Assembly (NCBI RefSeq): GCF_012911815.1
Contig: NZ_JAATNW010000007.1
Coordinates: 186,001 to 250,000, forward strand
DNA from: Alteromonas ponticola
GTDB lineage: Bacteria; Pseudomonadota; Gammaproteobacteria; Enterobacterales; Alteromonadaceae
Length of the DNA stretch: 64,000 nt
Reading direction: 5' to 3'
The translations under genes were made by a program, and so were the position numbers. Position 1 is the stretch's first letter, and each line of letters starts with the position of its first letter. Under the pieces are notes generated by a model. It did no database searches. It was not told the DNA's origin and worked only from the letters and a program-made list of their open reading frames with translations. Shown in pieces: positions 39,136-48,945 of the stretch.

Positions 39136-39138
39136 TTA

Positions 39139-39768
39139 ATGCCGAATATTATTCACGCGCGTCAAAAGCGCAGCGCTATAACTCAAAACAAAATTTTGAA
39201 ATCTCTGCATGACAGCTTGAACGATAAGTACTTCGAACACATTAGCATCGCTGAACTGGCAGAAGGAGCCGGCGTATCTGTGGGAACCTTTTATCGTCGA
39301 TTTAAAGATAAAAATGCGCTGATACCATTGTTGTACGAAGATTTTGGAAAGGAGTTAGATGCCTGGGTAACTGAGTTAGAAGTTCATAACTTGGTCGATA
39401 AAGAAAAGGTATTTGAATTTCTGATTCACGAAACTGTGCAGTTTATTCGCAAACGCTCCGGTGTGTTTCGCACCCTCCACCTTTACGCCAGGCTTTATCC
39501 CGGACTGGTTCCGGAAAATAAAATGACAGCGCGAAAAAAGGAATTTGAACGTATTGCGCGGTGGATAGAAAAACAATTGTTTAACGGTAGCGCATCAGGT
39601 CAGCAAGCTGCTAAAACAAATATGTGGGTTTTCATTGCAGTAGATACTTTAATTGAAAAAACACTCTACAACAATGTCACGCCTGCATTGGCCTGCAATA
39701 TGGAAATCAATGAGTTTGCACTTCATTTAAGCCAAAATCTATATAACGATTACAAGGAAACATTATGA
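39139..39768 (+). CDS. TetR-family transcriptional regulator
   Basis: A 209-residue regulator with an N-terminal helix-turn-helix (ISIAELAEGAGVSVGTFYRRFKDKNAL, about residues 35-62) and a variable ligand-binding C-terminal part. No ribosome site is seen before the ATG because the operator-like dyad runs up to it; the message may be leaderless or the start may differ. Its stop overlaps the RidA start as ATGA. It likely represses both the amidohydrolase-carrier unit and its own unit, and the inducer may be their substrate. Confidence 0.88.
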   Translation: MPNIIHARQKRSAITQNKILKSLHDSLNDKYFEHISIAELAEGAGVSVGTFYRRFKDKNALIPLLYEDFGKELDAWVTELEVHNLVDKEKVFEFLIHETVQFIRKRSGVFRTLHLYARLYPGLVPENKMTARKKEFERIARWIEKQLFNGSASGQQAAKTNMWVFIAVDTLIEKTLYNNVTPALACNMEINEFALHLSQNLYNDYKETL

Positions 39769-40286
39769 GATTAATTACTGCCCTTAGCTTTTTCATTTTA
39801 CTCTTTTTTACCGAGATCGCGGTCGCTAATCCCGATAAGAAAATTGCCGAACTAGGGCTTAATTTATCAGAAAAGGGAGAACCTACAGCCACCTTCGTTT
39901 ATTCGGTTCAAACAGGCAACCTGCTATTTACTGCGGGTCACGTATCGGTCACCCCTGAAGGCAAAGTTATTAAGGGTAAACTAGGTAAAGATCTCACCAC
40001 TGAACAAGGCGCAGAAGCAGCAAGAATGGCGGGAGTTTCTCTATTAGCCACAATAAAACAAAACCTTGGCTCATTGTCCAGAGTTAAACGATTGGTAAAA
40101 GTGACCGGTATGGTAAATAGCACTCCTGACTTCACCCAGCACTCTCAAGTGATTAACGGTTTTTCTGATTTAATGGTGGAAGTATTTGGCGATAACGGAC
40201 AACACGCCCGTTCAGCGGTTGGCATGAATTCATTACCCTTGAATTCCGCAGTAGAAATAGAAATCATTTTGGAAATAAAAGAGTAA
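39765..40286 (+). CDS. exported RidA-family protein
   Basis: A 173-residue YjgF/YER057c/UK114-type protein with a signal peptide (LFFTEIAVA, residues about 1-22). The conserved arginine is present in ARSAVGMNSLPLNSAVEIEIILEI, and VSVTPEGKVIKGKLGKDLTTEQG is typical. Cytosolic RidA removes reactive enamine/imine intermediates; an exported form implies a similar deaminase or another chemistry outside the cytosol. It is translationally coupled to tetR (ATGA overlap). Confidence 0.85.
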   Translation: MRLITALSFFILLFFTEIAVANPDKKIAELGLNLSEKGEPTATFVYSVQTGNLLFTAGHVSVTPEGKVIKGKLGKDLTTEQGAEAARMAGVSLLATIKQNLGSLSRVKRLVKVTGMVNSTPDFTQHSQVINGFSDLMVEVFGDNGQHARSAVGMNSLPLNSAVEIEIILEIKE

Positions 40287-40420
40287 TCGCCTTTCAATTT
40301 TCGAACTCTTTTTACATAAGGAACGCCTGACAACCCTATTCACTTTCTCAGGCGTGATGTTGTCATTACGACGAAAGACCAAAACAGTATCGCTTGGTCA
40401 TCCCACCACTGCAACAATAA

Positions 40421-41008
40421 CTACTTATTTTCATTTTCAGATGTGGGCGTAAGCATATCGATTCCTTTATTGGGTACGTCGTCGAATTGCTCGTTATCAT
40501 CTCCCGATCCTTCAGTTAAGTAAACGGCCCAGTATTCCACATGTGGTGAGTCATTCTTCCTAATGAAGGCGACACCTATTTTATCCTGCTTCAGATAAAC
40601 CGGATGCTCACCCAACAAGTGTTTGCGGTGATGTTCAGATTGTTTAAATGCACGCCAGACTTTTTCAGCGCTGCTATACCCGCCCGCAACCGCTTCTACC
40701 TGATTCGCCATGAAGGTGCCATAGTACTTGGGAAGTTCGAAACCTGCATTTCTCAGTCTTTGATTCGGACTTCCACCTAAGTTATGCATCACTAATCCAT
40801 GATTAGCCATGATTTCAACTTTGTCCTCAGCAACCTCAATCAAAACACTGCTGCATTGCATAGATGAGCGTCTCTGATGCTCATCATTTAAAATCAGCCT
40901 GACTAACTCCTGCGCTTGCTCATTACTGCCGCATTCTAAAAGCTCATTCGCCTCTCCGGGAACGGAGATCAAAATTGTGAGCGCTGCGATGTATTTCAGG
41001 TACTGCAT
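40421..41008 (-). CDS. secreted CAP (SCP/PR1)-domain protein
   Basis: A 195-residue protein with a signal peptide (MQYLKYIAALTILISVPGEANE). The CAP fold is supported by NDEHQRRSS near the front and by VEAVAGGYSSAEKVWRAFKQSEHHRKHLLGEHPVYLKQDKIGVAFI followed by EYWAVYL. The C-terminal tail is acidic. The function of bacterial CAP proteins is mostly unknown. It is upstream of no obvious partner and shares the strand of rpsO. Confidence 0.78.
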   Translation of the reverse strand: MQYLKYIAALTILISVPGEANELLECGSNEQAQELVRLILNDEHQRRSSMQCSSVLIEVAEDKVEIMANHGLVMHNLGGSPNQRLRNAGFELPKYYGTFMANQVEAVAGGYSSAEKVWRAFKQSEHHRKHLLGEHPVYLKQDKIGVAFIRKNDSPHVEYWAVYLTEGSGDDNEQFDDVPNKGIDMLTPTSENENK

Positions 41009-41060
41009 AACTTCCCCCTGAGCCTGGCTCTGTCCCTATGATTAATCCCTTTTTCAGTCA

Positions 41061-41090
41061 AAAAAAAAAAGCGCCATAAGGCGCTTTTTT
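41061..41090 (-). terminator. rpsO terminator
   Basis: AAGCGCC/GGCGCTT stem with loop ATAA and extended A and T runs (41061-41070 and 41085-41090). It lies 14 bases past the rpsO stop on the minus strand. Confidence 0.92.
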
Positions 41091-41103
41091 CAGAAACACG
41101 TAC

Positions 41104-41373
41104 TTAGCGGCGTAAGCCCAGACGCTTGATAAGGTCAAGATAACGCTCAGCGTTCTTACCTTTCAAGTAATCAAGCATTTTACGACGTTGGCTAACCATA
41201 CGTAATAAACCACGACGTGAATGGTGGTCTTTCTTATGGCCAGCGAAGTGGTTTTGCAATTTGTTGATGTTGTGAGTCAACAAAGCAACTTGTACTTCTG
41301 GTGAACCAGTATCACCTTCTTTTACGCCGTAATCAGCAATAATTTGTGCCGTTTCTTCTTTAGTTAGTGACAT
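41104..41373 (-). CDS. rpsO: 30S ribosomal protein S15
   Basis: An 89-residue primary-binding protein of the 16S rRNA central domain, nearly identical in pattern to E. coli S15 ([55 protein letters not shown]). The start is the ATG at 41373, since AGGAG is six bases away; an ATG two codons upstream abuts the AGGAG. It has its own promoter at 41437-41464. Confidence 0.98.
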   Translation of the reverse strand: MSLTKEETAQIIADYGVKEGDTGSPEVQVALLTHNINKLQNHFAGHKKDHHSRRGLLRMVSQRRKMLDYLKGKNAERYLDLIKRLGLRR

Positions 41374-41436
41374 AGTCATCTCCTGTAATTAAAAGTTTGG
41401 CCAATCACTAATTCAGCCAAACAGATGAGAGCGCGT

Positions 41437-41464
41437 ATTATAGCGGCAAGTAACTAATTTGCAA
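41437..41464 (-). promoter_or_regulatory. rpsO sigma-70 promoter
   Basis: On the minus strand TTGCAA (41459-41464), a 16-base spacer and TATAAT (41437-41442), in the gap between truB and rpsO. Confidence 0.7.
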
Positions 41465-41531
41465 GGGCAGCGCGCTAATCTGTGACGCCTGCCCTACGCT
41501 TATGTTCTATCATCAACGGGTTGCGCGAGCG

Positions 41532-42500
41532 CTAGTAAACTACCCGTCTTCTGGGCATGACGAACAGTCCTTCATCCCGCACATGCGCCGGTTGATCTTT
41601 AGGCTGTCTGATGGCTTCACCCACCCCTAAAAAGCGAACAGGATCTTGTTGATAGACCCGATACAGATCGCCGTCATTAATTGATAAGCGCTGCGGTAAA
41701 ATACTTTGACCGTGTTCGAACCTGTCTACCTGCTCGTCATCAAGCTGAATAGCATCCAACGACATAACGGCTTTATCCATTGGCAACAGCAATGAATCCA
41801 GCGGGGAAAAATCCTGCTGTTGATGAGCCTGCTCGGCCAAAGCAACGAGCTCATCTAAGGCAATCATTTTATCTGCTGGATAATCTGCAACCTGTGTTCT
41901 GTGTAACATGGTGACGTATGCGCCACACCCTAATTTCTGACCTATATCATCCACCAATGAGCGTATATAAGTGCCTTTACTGCAGTGAACCGTCATGGTG
42001 ATTTCGGGCAAGCTAATCTGATCAATGGTGAGGGAAAAAATCGTGATATCCCGCGCTTTACGCTCAATAGTGATACCTTGTCGTGCGTACCAGTAAAGCG
42101 GCTTACCCTCGTGCTTTAGTGCTGAAAACATAGAAGGGATTTGTTTACTCTGTCCGATAAATGCCAAACAGGCATCCATCGCCTCCTGCTCACGGACGTT
42201 AACAGGCTTTTCTTCTACCACTTCTCCATCTGCGTCAGAGGTGGTTGTGCGTATACCTAATTTGGCTGTGACCTGATAGGTTTTGTCTGCATCTAACAAA
42301 AACTGTGAAAACTTGGTGGCTTCTCCCAGACAAACTGGAAGCATTCCGCTGGCCAAAGGGTCCAGCGCGCCTGTGTGGCCGGCTTTTTCGGCCTGATACA
42401 ACCATCTTACTTTTTGCAGAATATTGTTTGACGAGCCTCCAACGGGCTTGTTTACCAATACAATACCATTGATTTTACGGCCTTTTCTGCGCCTTCCCAT
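41532..42500 (-). CDS. truB: tRNA pseudouridine(55) synthase
   Basis: Makes pseudouridine 55 in the T loop of tRNAs. The 322-residue protein shows [10 protein letters not shown], the catalytic aspartate segment [25 protein letters not shown], and [15 protein letters not shown] [15 protein letters not shown], with a C-terminal PUA-like part. It begins five bases behind rbfA in the usual operon order. Confidence 0.97.
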   Translation of the reverse strand: MGRRRKGRKINGIVLVNKPVGGSSNNILQKVRWLYQAEKAGHTGALDPLASGMLPVCLGEATKFSQFLLDADKTYQVTAKLGIRTTTSDADGEVVEEKPVNVREQEAMDACLAFIGQSKQIPSMFSALKHEGKPLYWYARQGITIERKARDITIFSLTIDQISLPEITMTVHCSKGTYIRSLVDDIGQKLGCGAYVTMLHRTQVADYPADKMIALDELVALAEQAHQQQDFSPLDSLLLPMDKAVMSLDAIQLDDEQVDRFEHGQSILPQRLSINDGDLYRVYQQDPVRFLGVGEAIRQPKDQPAHVRDEGLFVMPRRRVVY

Positions 42501-42505
42501 CGTGA

Positions 42506-42898
42506 TTACTCGTTATCTTCAGACTGCTTTTTCGCATTATCCTTCGCTACGGTTTGCGATACTAAGTTAGAAATCCGCATCCCTTCCTGGATAGATTTAT
42601 CTTCGAAGAAGTGTAAATGGGGAACCGAACGCATTCTCACACGCTTGGCCAATAAACTTCTAATGAAGCCTTTATTATCCTCTAACTGCTTCATCTGCGT
42701 CTTAACTTGTTCCGCTTCGCAGTTGTATAGCGTAATAAAGATCTTTGCATGCGCTAAATCTCTGGACACCTCAACATCAGAAACGGTGATCAGCGGTAAG
42801 TTACCCACCTTATGCTTGTATTCGTTCTGCAAAATACTGGCGATTTCTTTGTGAACCTGTTGAGAAACTCTATCTGTACGCGAAAATTCACGTGCCAT
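42506..42898 (-). CDS. rbfA: 30S ribosome-binding factor A
   Basis: A 130-residue KH-fold factor for 16S rRNA maturation ([44 protein letters not shown]-like [17 protein letters not shown]). The start at 42898 has GGAGA six bases ahead and matches homologues. A strong hairpin lies between it and infB. Confidence 0.96.
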   Translation of the reverse strand: MAREFSRTDRVSQQVHKEIASILQNEYKHKVGNLPLITVSDVEVSRDLAHAKIFITLYNCEAEQVKTQMKQLEDNKGFIRSLLAKRVRMRSVPHLHFFEDKSIQEGMRISNLVSQTVAKDNAKKQSEDNE

Positions 42899-42930
42899 AG
42901 TCATTCTCCTTAAATTGAACTGATAGGCAG

Positions 42931-42956
42931 AAAAATGGGGGCTAAGTTGCCCCCAT
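42931..42956 (-). terminator. intrinsic terminator between infB and rbfA
   Basis: On the minus strand ATGGGGGC, loop AACTTA, GCCCCCAT then TTTTT-like T run (42931-42935). It is 23 bases after the infB stop and before rbfA in the same operon, so it should reduce read-through. Confidence 0.85.
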
Positions 42957-42978
42957 TCAATGTTTATTAAATTGGTTG

Positions 42979-45585
42979 CTACTGAATGTGACGCGCTACT
43001 TCGATGATTTCGAATACCTCGATCTGGTCACCGACCTTAACATCGTTGTAGTTCTTAACCCCGATACCACACTCCATGCCATTACGAACTTCCTGAACAT
43101 CATCTTTAAATCGACGTAAAGACTCAAGTTCACCTTCGTAAATTACCACGTTGTCACGAAGTACACGGATTGGATTGCTACGCTTAACATTACCTTCCGT
43201 AACCATACAACCAGCAATTGCACCCAGCTTCGGTGACTTAAATACGTCACGAACTTCAGCCAGACCAATAATTTCCTGCTTGAACTCAGGCGCAAGCATA
43301 CCACTCATGGCTTGCTTGACTTCGTCAATCAGGTCGTAGATCACACTGTAATAACGCAGATCAGTCTCTTCTGCTTCAATAACACGGCGAGCAGTTGCAT
43401 CAGCACGTACGTTAAAGCCCAAAATAATGGCACCGGATGCGGCGGCAAGCGTCGCATCGGTTTCGGTGATACCACCAACTCCAGAACCTACGATATTAAC
43501 TTTTACTTCGTCAGTGGACAATTTGACCAATGAATCTGAAATAGCTTCAACAGAGCCCTGAACATCCGCTTTAAGAACGATATTCAAGTCGCTCACATCG
43601 CCTGATTCCATATTGGCAAACATGTTTTCGAGCTTCGCTTTTTGCTGACGAGCCAGCTTAAGTTCGCGCTGTTTTTGATGACGTTTGGCAGCGACTTCAC
43701 GCGCTTTACGCTCGTCTTTTACTACCACGGCGTCTTCACCCGCAGTAGGTACGCCAGATAACCCTAGCACCTCAACGGGGGTTGATGGACCAGCAGTTTT
43801 GACTTCGTTACCATTTTCATCGCGCATCGCGCGTACACGGCCGTATTCTTCACCGCAAAGCAGGATATCACCCGCATTAACCTGGCCTTGCTGAATAAGC
43901 ACAGATGCAACCGGTCCACGTCCTTTATCCAGACGCGATTCGATAACAATACCGCGCCCTGGTCCTGAATCCACCGCTTTAAGATCTAACAGCTCAGCCT
44001 GCAGATTGATCGCTTCAAGTAATGAATCTACCCCTTTACCGGTTTTGGCAGAAACGTTAACAAATTGATGCTCACCACCCCACTCTTCTGAAATTACTTC
44101 TAACTGAGACAGTTCCGTTTTCACCCGATCTGGATCAGCGGTTTCTTTGTCCATTTTGTTAACAGCAACAATCAACGGGACATTCGCAGCACGCGCGTGT
44201 TGAACCGCCTCTTTGGTTTGCGGCATTACGCCATCGTCTGCAGCAACAACCAAAATAACAATGTCAGTGGCTGTCGCACCACGAGCACGCATAGCAGTAA
44301 AGGCCGCGTGTCCAGGTGTGTCTAAGAAACAGATTTCGCCATTATCGGTTTCCACTTTGTAAGCACCGATGTGCTGAGTAATACCGCCAGCCTCACCAGC
44401 AGCCACTTTCGCGCGGCGAATGTAGTCAAGCAAAGAGGTTTTACCATGGTCGACGTGGCCCATAATAGTTACCACAGGTGCACGGGTAATCGCTTCACCC
44501 TGGTCTGTGTTGGCCAGTAATTCGTCTTCAAGCGCGTTGTCATTGACCAACTCGTATTTATGACCCATTTCCTCAATCACTAATACGGCAGTATCCTGAT
44601 CGAGAACCTGATTGATGGTCGCCATTTCGCCCATTTTCATCATGGCTTTGATAACTTCATTGGACTTCACCGCCAGACGGTTTGCCAACTCACCTACCGT
44701 GATGGTCTCACCCAGTTTAACGACACGTTCAACCGGTTGTGCTGGCTTGTTAAAGCCCTGCTTAAGATGCTCACCGGCATTCTTTTTAGATTTTTTACGA
44801 CGACGAGAGGAGCGTTCTATTTGCATGTCCTCTTCATCTTCTGCTTCCTGAGCATAACGATTAGAATGCAAGTGGACCTCTTCTGCTTCCGCTTTCTTAC
44901 GACGCTCTTCTTCTTCTTTCCAGCGACGCTCGTTTTCCTCAGCTAACTTACGTGCTTCATCAGCCGCTTTTTTCGCGTCTTCTTCCAACTTGCGCTTGGC
45001 TTCGTCTTCTTGCTGTTTGCGTAAACGCTCTTCTTCCTGACGCGCTTTTTCCTGCGCTTCACGTTCTTCACTTGTCAGTGATTCGTCTTGCTGTTTACGC
45101 GCTTCAGCTTCCTGCTTGGCTTTTTCGGCACGCTTAGCACGCTCAGCTTCAGCCGCCTTTTTGGCCTCTTCCGCTTTTTTCGCTTTTTCGTCTGCTAGAC
45201 GCTTCGCTTCAGCCGCTGCCTTTTCCTCTGCTTCACGACGGGCTTCTTCTTCCTTGCGGCGAGCTTCTTCTTCAGCTTGGCGCTGTTCGTCCATTTCGCT
45301 GCGTTTAACGTAGGTACGCTTCTTGCGCACCTCGACTTTTACCGCTTTAGATTTGCCTACGCTCAAAGTACTGGTGGTTTTACGCTTAAGCGTCATACGC
45401 GTAGGCTCTTCAGAACCCGCGCCACCATGCTGTTTACTCAAATGATCAAGCAATTTACGCTTTTCATCTTCTGTTACCTGAGAGTCAACAGCTTTTTTGA
45501 TCCCAGCATCTTCAAACTGGCTAACCAGCCGGTCAACGGTTGTACCAATGTCACTGGCGAGCTTTTCTATAGATACTTCTGCCAT
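42979..45585 (-). CDS. infB: translation initiation factor IF-2
   Basis: An 868-residue GTPase that brings fMet-tRNA to the 30S subunit. Order: N-terminal IF2N domain (1-55), a highly charged Glu/Lys/Ala coil (about 75-235), a second IF2N domain ([24 protein letters not shown]), the G domain ([26 protein letters not shown]) and the C-terminal beta-barrels that bind fMet. It is 23 bases downstream of nusA. Confidence 0.98.
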   Translation of the reverse strand: MAEVSIEKLASDIGTTVDRLVSQFEDAGIKKAVDSQVTEDEKRKLLDHLSKQHGGAGSEEPTRMTLKRKTTSTLSVGKSKAVKVEVRKKRTYVKRSEMDEQRQAEEEARRKEEEARREAEEKAAAEAKRLADEKAKKAEEAKKAAEAERAKRAEKAKQEAEARKQQDESLTSEEREAQEKARQEEERLRKQQEDEAKRKLEEDAKKAADEARKLAEENERRWKEEEERRKKAEAEEVHLHSNRYAQEAEDEEDMQIERSSRRRKKSKKNAGEHLKQGFNKPAQPVERVVKLGETITVGELANRLAVKSNEVIKAMMKMGEMATINQVLDQDTAVLVIEEMGHKYELVNDNALEDELLANTDQGEAITRAPVVTIMGHVDHGKTSLLDYIRRAKVAAGEAGGITQHIGAYKVETDNGEICFLDTPGHAAFTAMRARGATATDIVILVVAADDGVMPQTKEAVQHARAANVPLIVAVNKMDKETADPDRVKTELSQLEVISEEWGGEHQFVNVSAKTGKGVDSLLEAINLQAELLDLKAVDSGPGRGIVIESRLDKGRGPVASVLIQQGQVNAGDILLCGEEYGRVRAMRDENGNEVKTAGPSTPVEVLGLSGVPTAGEDAVVVKDERKAREVAAKRHQKQRELKLARQQKAKLENMFANMESGDVSDLNIVLKADVQGSVEAISDSLVKLSTDEVKVNIVGSGVGGITETDATLAAASGAIILGFNVRADATARRVIEAEETDLRYYSVIYDLIDEVKQAMSGMLAPEFKQEIIGLAEVRDVFKSPKLGAIAGCMVTEGNVKRSNPIRVLRDNVVIYEGELESLRRFKDDVQEVRNGMECGIGVKNYNDVKVGDQIEVFEIIEVARHIQ

Positions 45586-45608
45586 TACGTGTTTATCCCC
45601 CTGCTGAC

Positions 45609-47102
45609 CTATTCTTCATTAAACCAGACGATATTACGCGCAGCCATAATTAAGGCCCCCGCTTTTTCTTCGCCAAGTTCTTCAATATCACTGATATCGT
45701 CTGTGCCTTGCTCAGCTAACTCTTCCAAGTCAGTGATTCCGCGACTAGCTAACACAAACGCAACATGACGACTCATACCTTCCAAATTCAGCATTGCTTC
45801 GGTAGGTTCAGAACCATCAAGCGATTCTTCATTTGCCAATGCGCGTGTGGTTAACGCGGCACGAGCACGATTGCGCAGTTCTTCAACGGTATTTTCATCC
45901 AGACCTTCAATGGCCATTAATTCATTTACCGGAACATAAGCAACTTCTTCCAATGTACTGAAGCCTTCATCAGCCAGTACACCAGCAAACTCTTCATCGA
46001 TGTCTAATGCATCAACGAAAATCTGAATAACTTTTGAAGTTTCTTCTTCATGCTTGTTATTCAGGTCTTCAATGGTCATTACGTTAAGTTCCCAACCGGT
46101 AAGCTGGCTGGCTAAACGTACATTCTGACCACTGCGTCCAATTGCCTGAGCTAAATTGTCCGCTTCTACTGCGACATCCATAGTATGGCTGTCTTCATCA
46201 ACAACAATTGACGCTACTTCTGCAGGTGCCATGGCGTTGATAACAAACTGGGCAGGATTTTCATCCCACAATACGATATCAACACGCTCACCGCCTAACT
46301 CGCCTGAAACCGCTTGTACCCGTGAGCCACGCATACCGACACACGCACCCACCGGGTCAAGACGTTTGTCGTTAGTTTTTACTGCAATTTTAGCGCGTGA
46401 ACCCGGGTCCCGTGCCGCCGACTTGATTTCCAGCGTTTCTTCAGCAATTTCTGGCACTTCAAGACGGAACAATTCAACTAGCATGTCAGGGTGAGTACGG
46501 CTGACAAACAACTGCGCTCCACGCGCTTCAGGACGAATCACAAAAAGTAGTCCGCGCACGCGATCGCCTGGACGGAATGTCTCACGTGGTAACATGTCGT
46601 CACGGAAGATAACCCCTTCAGCGTTATTGCCCAGGTCGATGATGATGTTGTCACGGTTTACTTTCTTCACCGTTCCGGTCACTAACTCACCGACTTTATC
46701 CTGATATTCAGCAACCATCTGCGCACGCTCAGCTTCACGTACTTTTTGTACGATGACCTGCTTTGCCGTCTGCGTCGTGATTCGATCAAATGCAATTGAC
46801 TCTATCTGCTCTTCTACATAATCACCGATCTGAATGTCAGGTTCGTCGATTTGTGCAGCAGACAATGTCAATTCTGCGTACGGATTTTCCTGCTCTTGAT
46901 CATCTGCGATCACTTCCCAACGACGGAAAGTATCAAAATCACCTGTGGTACGATTAATACTTACCCGAACTTCAATGTCGCCTTCGTTTTTCTTTTTTGT
47001 CGCACTGGCAATTGCAAATTCCAATGCTTCAAAAATCTTTTCTCTAGGCACTTGTTTTTCATTTGAAACGGCTTCAGCCACTAACAAAATTTCTTTATTC
47101 AT
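45609..47102 (-). CDS. nusA: transcription termination/antitermination protein NusA
   Basis: A 497-residue RNA polymerase-binding factor. Order: N-terminal polymerase domain ([28 protein letters not shown]), S1, two KH domains ([42 protein letters not shown]) and two acidic AR repeats at the C-terminus. I start at the ATG at 47102, which matches E. coli. It sits 44 bases after rimP and may regulate its own operon at the leader terminator. Confidence 0.98.
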   Translation of the reverse strand: MNKEILLVAEAVSNEKQVPREKIFEALEFAIASATKKKNEGDIEVRVSINRTTGDFDTFRRWEVIADDQEQENPYAELTLSAAQIDEPDIQIGDYVEEQIESIAFDRITTQTAKQVIVQKVREAERAQMVAEYQDKVGELVTGTVKKVNRDNIIIDLGNNAEGVIFRDDMLPRETFRPGDRVRGLLFVIRPEARGAQLFVSRTHPDMLVELFRLEVPEIAEETLEIKSAARDPGSRAKIAVKTNDKRLDPVGACVGMRGSRVQAVSGELGGERVDIVLWDENPAQFVINAMAPAEVASIVVDEDSHTMDVAVEADNLAQAIGRSGQNVRLASQLTGWELNVMTIEDLNNKHEEETSKVIQIFVDALDIDEEFAGVLADEGFSTLEEVAYVPVNELMAIEGLDENTVEELRNRARAALTTRALANEESLDGSEPTEAMLNLEGMSRHVAFVLASRGITDLEELAEQGTDDISDIEELGEEKAGALIMAARNIVWFNEE

Positions 47103-47146
47103 TTTCGCCTCACTCATGCTTCCTGTACGAAAGCGATGCTGTTCCA

Positions 47147-47605
47147 TTAGTCAAATGTGGGAACAACGTTACCTTTTTCGATATTCGCCACAGCTAATTG
47201 AAACTGCTGGCCATCCACTTCAATACTGACATTGCCGTTTTCACACGCCAGTAGCTTACCTTTGAAATTACGTCTGTTATCAATTGGCATGCGGGTACGG
47301 ATTTGCACCACTTCACCTACCGAAGCAATGTAATGCTTCTCTTTGAACAATGGGCGGTCCATTCCCGGTGACGAAACTTCAAGGTTGTATTCGGTGCTGA
47401 TAGGATCTTCGACGTCAAGAATTGCGCTTGCCTGATGACTGACATCGGCACAGTCGTCAACTGTGATCCCGTTTTCATGATCAATAAACACACGCAAAAT
47501 CGAATGCTTGCCGGCGCGCACAAACTCTACGCCCACCAGTTCAAAACCTAACGCTTCGACACCAGGTTCAAGCATTTCAGTTAACTTGTCTTCAAGTCTT
47601 GACAA
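47147..47605 (-). CDS. rimP: ribosome maturation factor RimP
   Basis: A 152-residue factor for 30S assembly ([66 protein letters not shown]). The start is a TTG at 47605, judged by GGAGG six bases before it and by alignment to the family; the open frame continues upstream without better signals. Confidence 0.93.
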   Translation of the reverse strand: MSRLEDKLTEMLEPGVEALGFELVGVEFVRAGKHSILRVFIDHENGITVDDCADVSHQASAILDVEDPISTEYNLEVSSPGMDRPLFKEKHYIASVGEVVQIRTRMPIDNRRNFKGKLLACENGNVSIEVDGQQFQLAVANIEKGNVVPTFD

Positions 47606-47702
47606 TCGTAACCTCCAAAAACAAAAAATGGGCATATAGCCCAACTGAAACTATGTAAGTTGGGTTCTGCATACGTACAGGCCAATTACACAGATTAAGA
47701 TA

Positions 47703-47863
47703 CAACAAAAAGCCCCGTACTAGCGGGGCTTTGTGAAAATAGGGACCCAAAGCTGCTCACTAGCAGCTGCAGACTAATGGGTAATTCGCCAACTGGCAAA
47801 GCCTGCACTAGCAATGCGTTTCTGTTTTACTACCTAACAGATTGCCCGCTATTGCTAAAAAGT
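47703..47863 (-). ncRNA. rimP-operon leader RNA, candidate attenuator
   Basis: A roughly 160-base transcript starts about 47863 from the promoter upstream and ends at an intrinsic terminator (47709-47732). It contains further hairpins, for example AGCTGCT-AGTG-AGCAGCT (47751-47768) and CTGTT...AACAG. Rfam has a rimP leader family in enterobacteria with a Rho-independent terminator; whether this one matches it cannot be settled here. It may also accumulate as a small RNA. Confidence 0.6.
47709..47732 (-). terminator. leader terminator upstream of rimP
   Basis: AAAGCCCCG (47709-47717), loop TACTAG, CGGGGCTTT (47724-47732). On the minus strand TTTTTGTTGT follows. It lies about 100 bases before the rimP start. 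Confidence 0.88.
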
Positions 47864-47869
47864 GCGGGC

Positions 47870-47898
47870 ATTATACTGATATTCGAATGGTTACGCAA
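47870..47898 (-). promoter_or_regulatory. rimP operon promoter with GC-rich discriminator
   Basis: Minus-strand TTGCGT (47893-47898), 17-base spacer, perfect TATAAT (47870-47875), followed immediately by GCCCGC. Such a GC-rich discriminator is typical of promoters inhibited by ppGpp. Confidence 0.8.
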
Positions 47899-47938
47899 CA
47901 TGCAGTTTCACACTTAAATCCGTAAGTTTACGTTTTAA

Positions 47939-48940
47939 TTATTCGCTGTCGTCGTCTTTCCAGCGATGTTTTATTTTGAGAAATTCGTCAAGGTTAGCTT
48001 CCAGCAATTCTACCAGTCGGGATTCGAAATGCAGTTCTTTCTGAGCGTTAATATAACGCATGGTTTCTTCAACAGACCACGCATCCTTATATGGGCGCTT
48101 GCTGGTTAGGGCATCAAAAACGTCGGCTAACGCAACGATTCTGCCTTCGATTGGAATTTCTTCGCCCTTAAGTCCATTGGGGTAGCCCGTACCATCCCAC
48201 TTTTCATGATGGGTCAGCGCGACTGATTTTGCTATAGCCAGTAACTCTGAATTGGCTTCTCCCAGTATTTCCGCCCCAATTAAAGGGTGAGTGCGCATAA
48301 TGGCAAATTCTTCTTCGGTAAGTCTGGCGGGCTTCAACATGATGCTGTCCGGAATGCCTATTTTGCCGATATCGTGCATAGGTGCAGCGTGTAACAGCAA
48401 GTCTGCCTGTTCTTTTGAAAAGCCATAAGCTAACGCGAGCACCCGAGCATAGTGGCTCATGCGCATCACATGCATACCGGTTTCGTTATCTTTATATTCT
48501 GCCGCCCGGCCAAGACGCTGTACCACTTCAAGGCGCGTCCGTCTGAGCTCTTCTGCCTGAACCAGGGAAAGGTGTGTTTTTACCCGCGCCAACACAACAC
48601 TTGGAGAAATCGGTTTAGTGATATAATCAACGCAGCCCACGTTAAAGCCTTCAGTTTCATCATGCTCCTGATTCAGAGCGGTAACAAAGATGATCGGAAT
48701 GGCGTGCGTTTCCGCATTGGTCTTCAGCACTTTACAGGTTTCGAACCCTGTCATGCCGGGCATCATCACATCGAGTAAAATCAGTGAAGGCTGTTGTTCA
48801 CTCGCCAGCCGGATCGCCTCTTCGCCACTTTTAGCGAAAATTAAATTATAGTGCGGCGACAACAGTTGACGCAGCACACGTAAATTAACTGGCTCATCAT
48901 CTACCAGCAATATCGTTGGGGCTGACACTGTTTTAAGCAT
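47939..48940 (-). CDS. response regulator with HD-GYP phosphodiesterase domain
   Basis: A 333-residue protein. Receiver (about 8-125) with phospho-acceptor aspartate in SLILLDVMMPG and the KPI loop; HD-GYP domain (about 150-320) with MHDIGKIGIPD, THHEKWDGTGYPNGLKG and ALADVFDALTSKRPYK. Predicted to hydrolyse cyclic di-GMP when phosphorylated. It begins five bases after the hybrid kinase gene, its likely partner. Confidence 0.94.
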   Translation of the reverse strand: MLKTVSAPTILLVDDEPVNLRVLRQLLSPHYNLIFAKSGEEAIRLASEQQPSLILLDVMMPGMTGFETCKVLKTNAETHAIPIIFVTALNQEHDETEGFNVGCVDYITKPISPSVVLARVKTHLSLVQAEELRRTRLEVVQRLGRAAEYKDNETGMHVMRMSHYARVLALAYGFSKEQADLLLHAAPMHDIGKIGIPDSIMLKPARLTEEEFAIMRTHPLIGAEILGEANSELLAIAKSVALTHHEKWDGTGYPNGLKGEEIPIEGRIVALADVFDALTSKRPYKDAWSVEETMRYINAQKELHFESRLVELLEANLDEFLKIKHRWKDDDSE

Positions 48941-48945
48941 AATAA

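Noticed and set aside
44612..45768. Plus-strand open frames opposite infB and nusA
   Set aside because: They mirror the Glu/Lys/Ala-rich coil of IF-2; repetitive composition leaves antisense frames open by chance.
47844..47869. Hairpin GCCCGC...GCGGGC as terminator of the HD-GYP gene
   Set aside because: No T run follows on the minus strand, and the bases are better explained as the discriminator and first part of the rimP leader.
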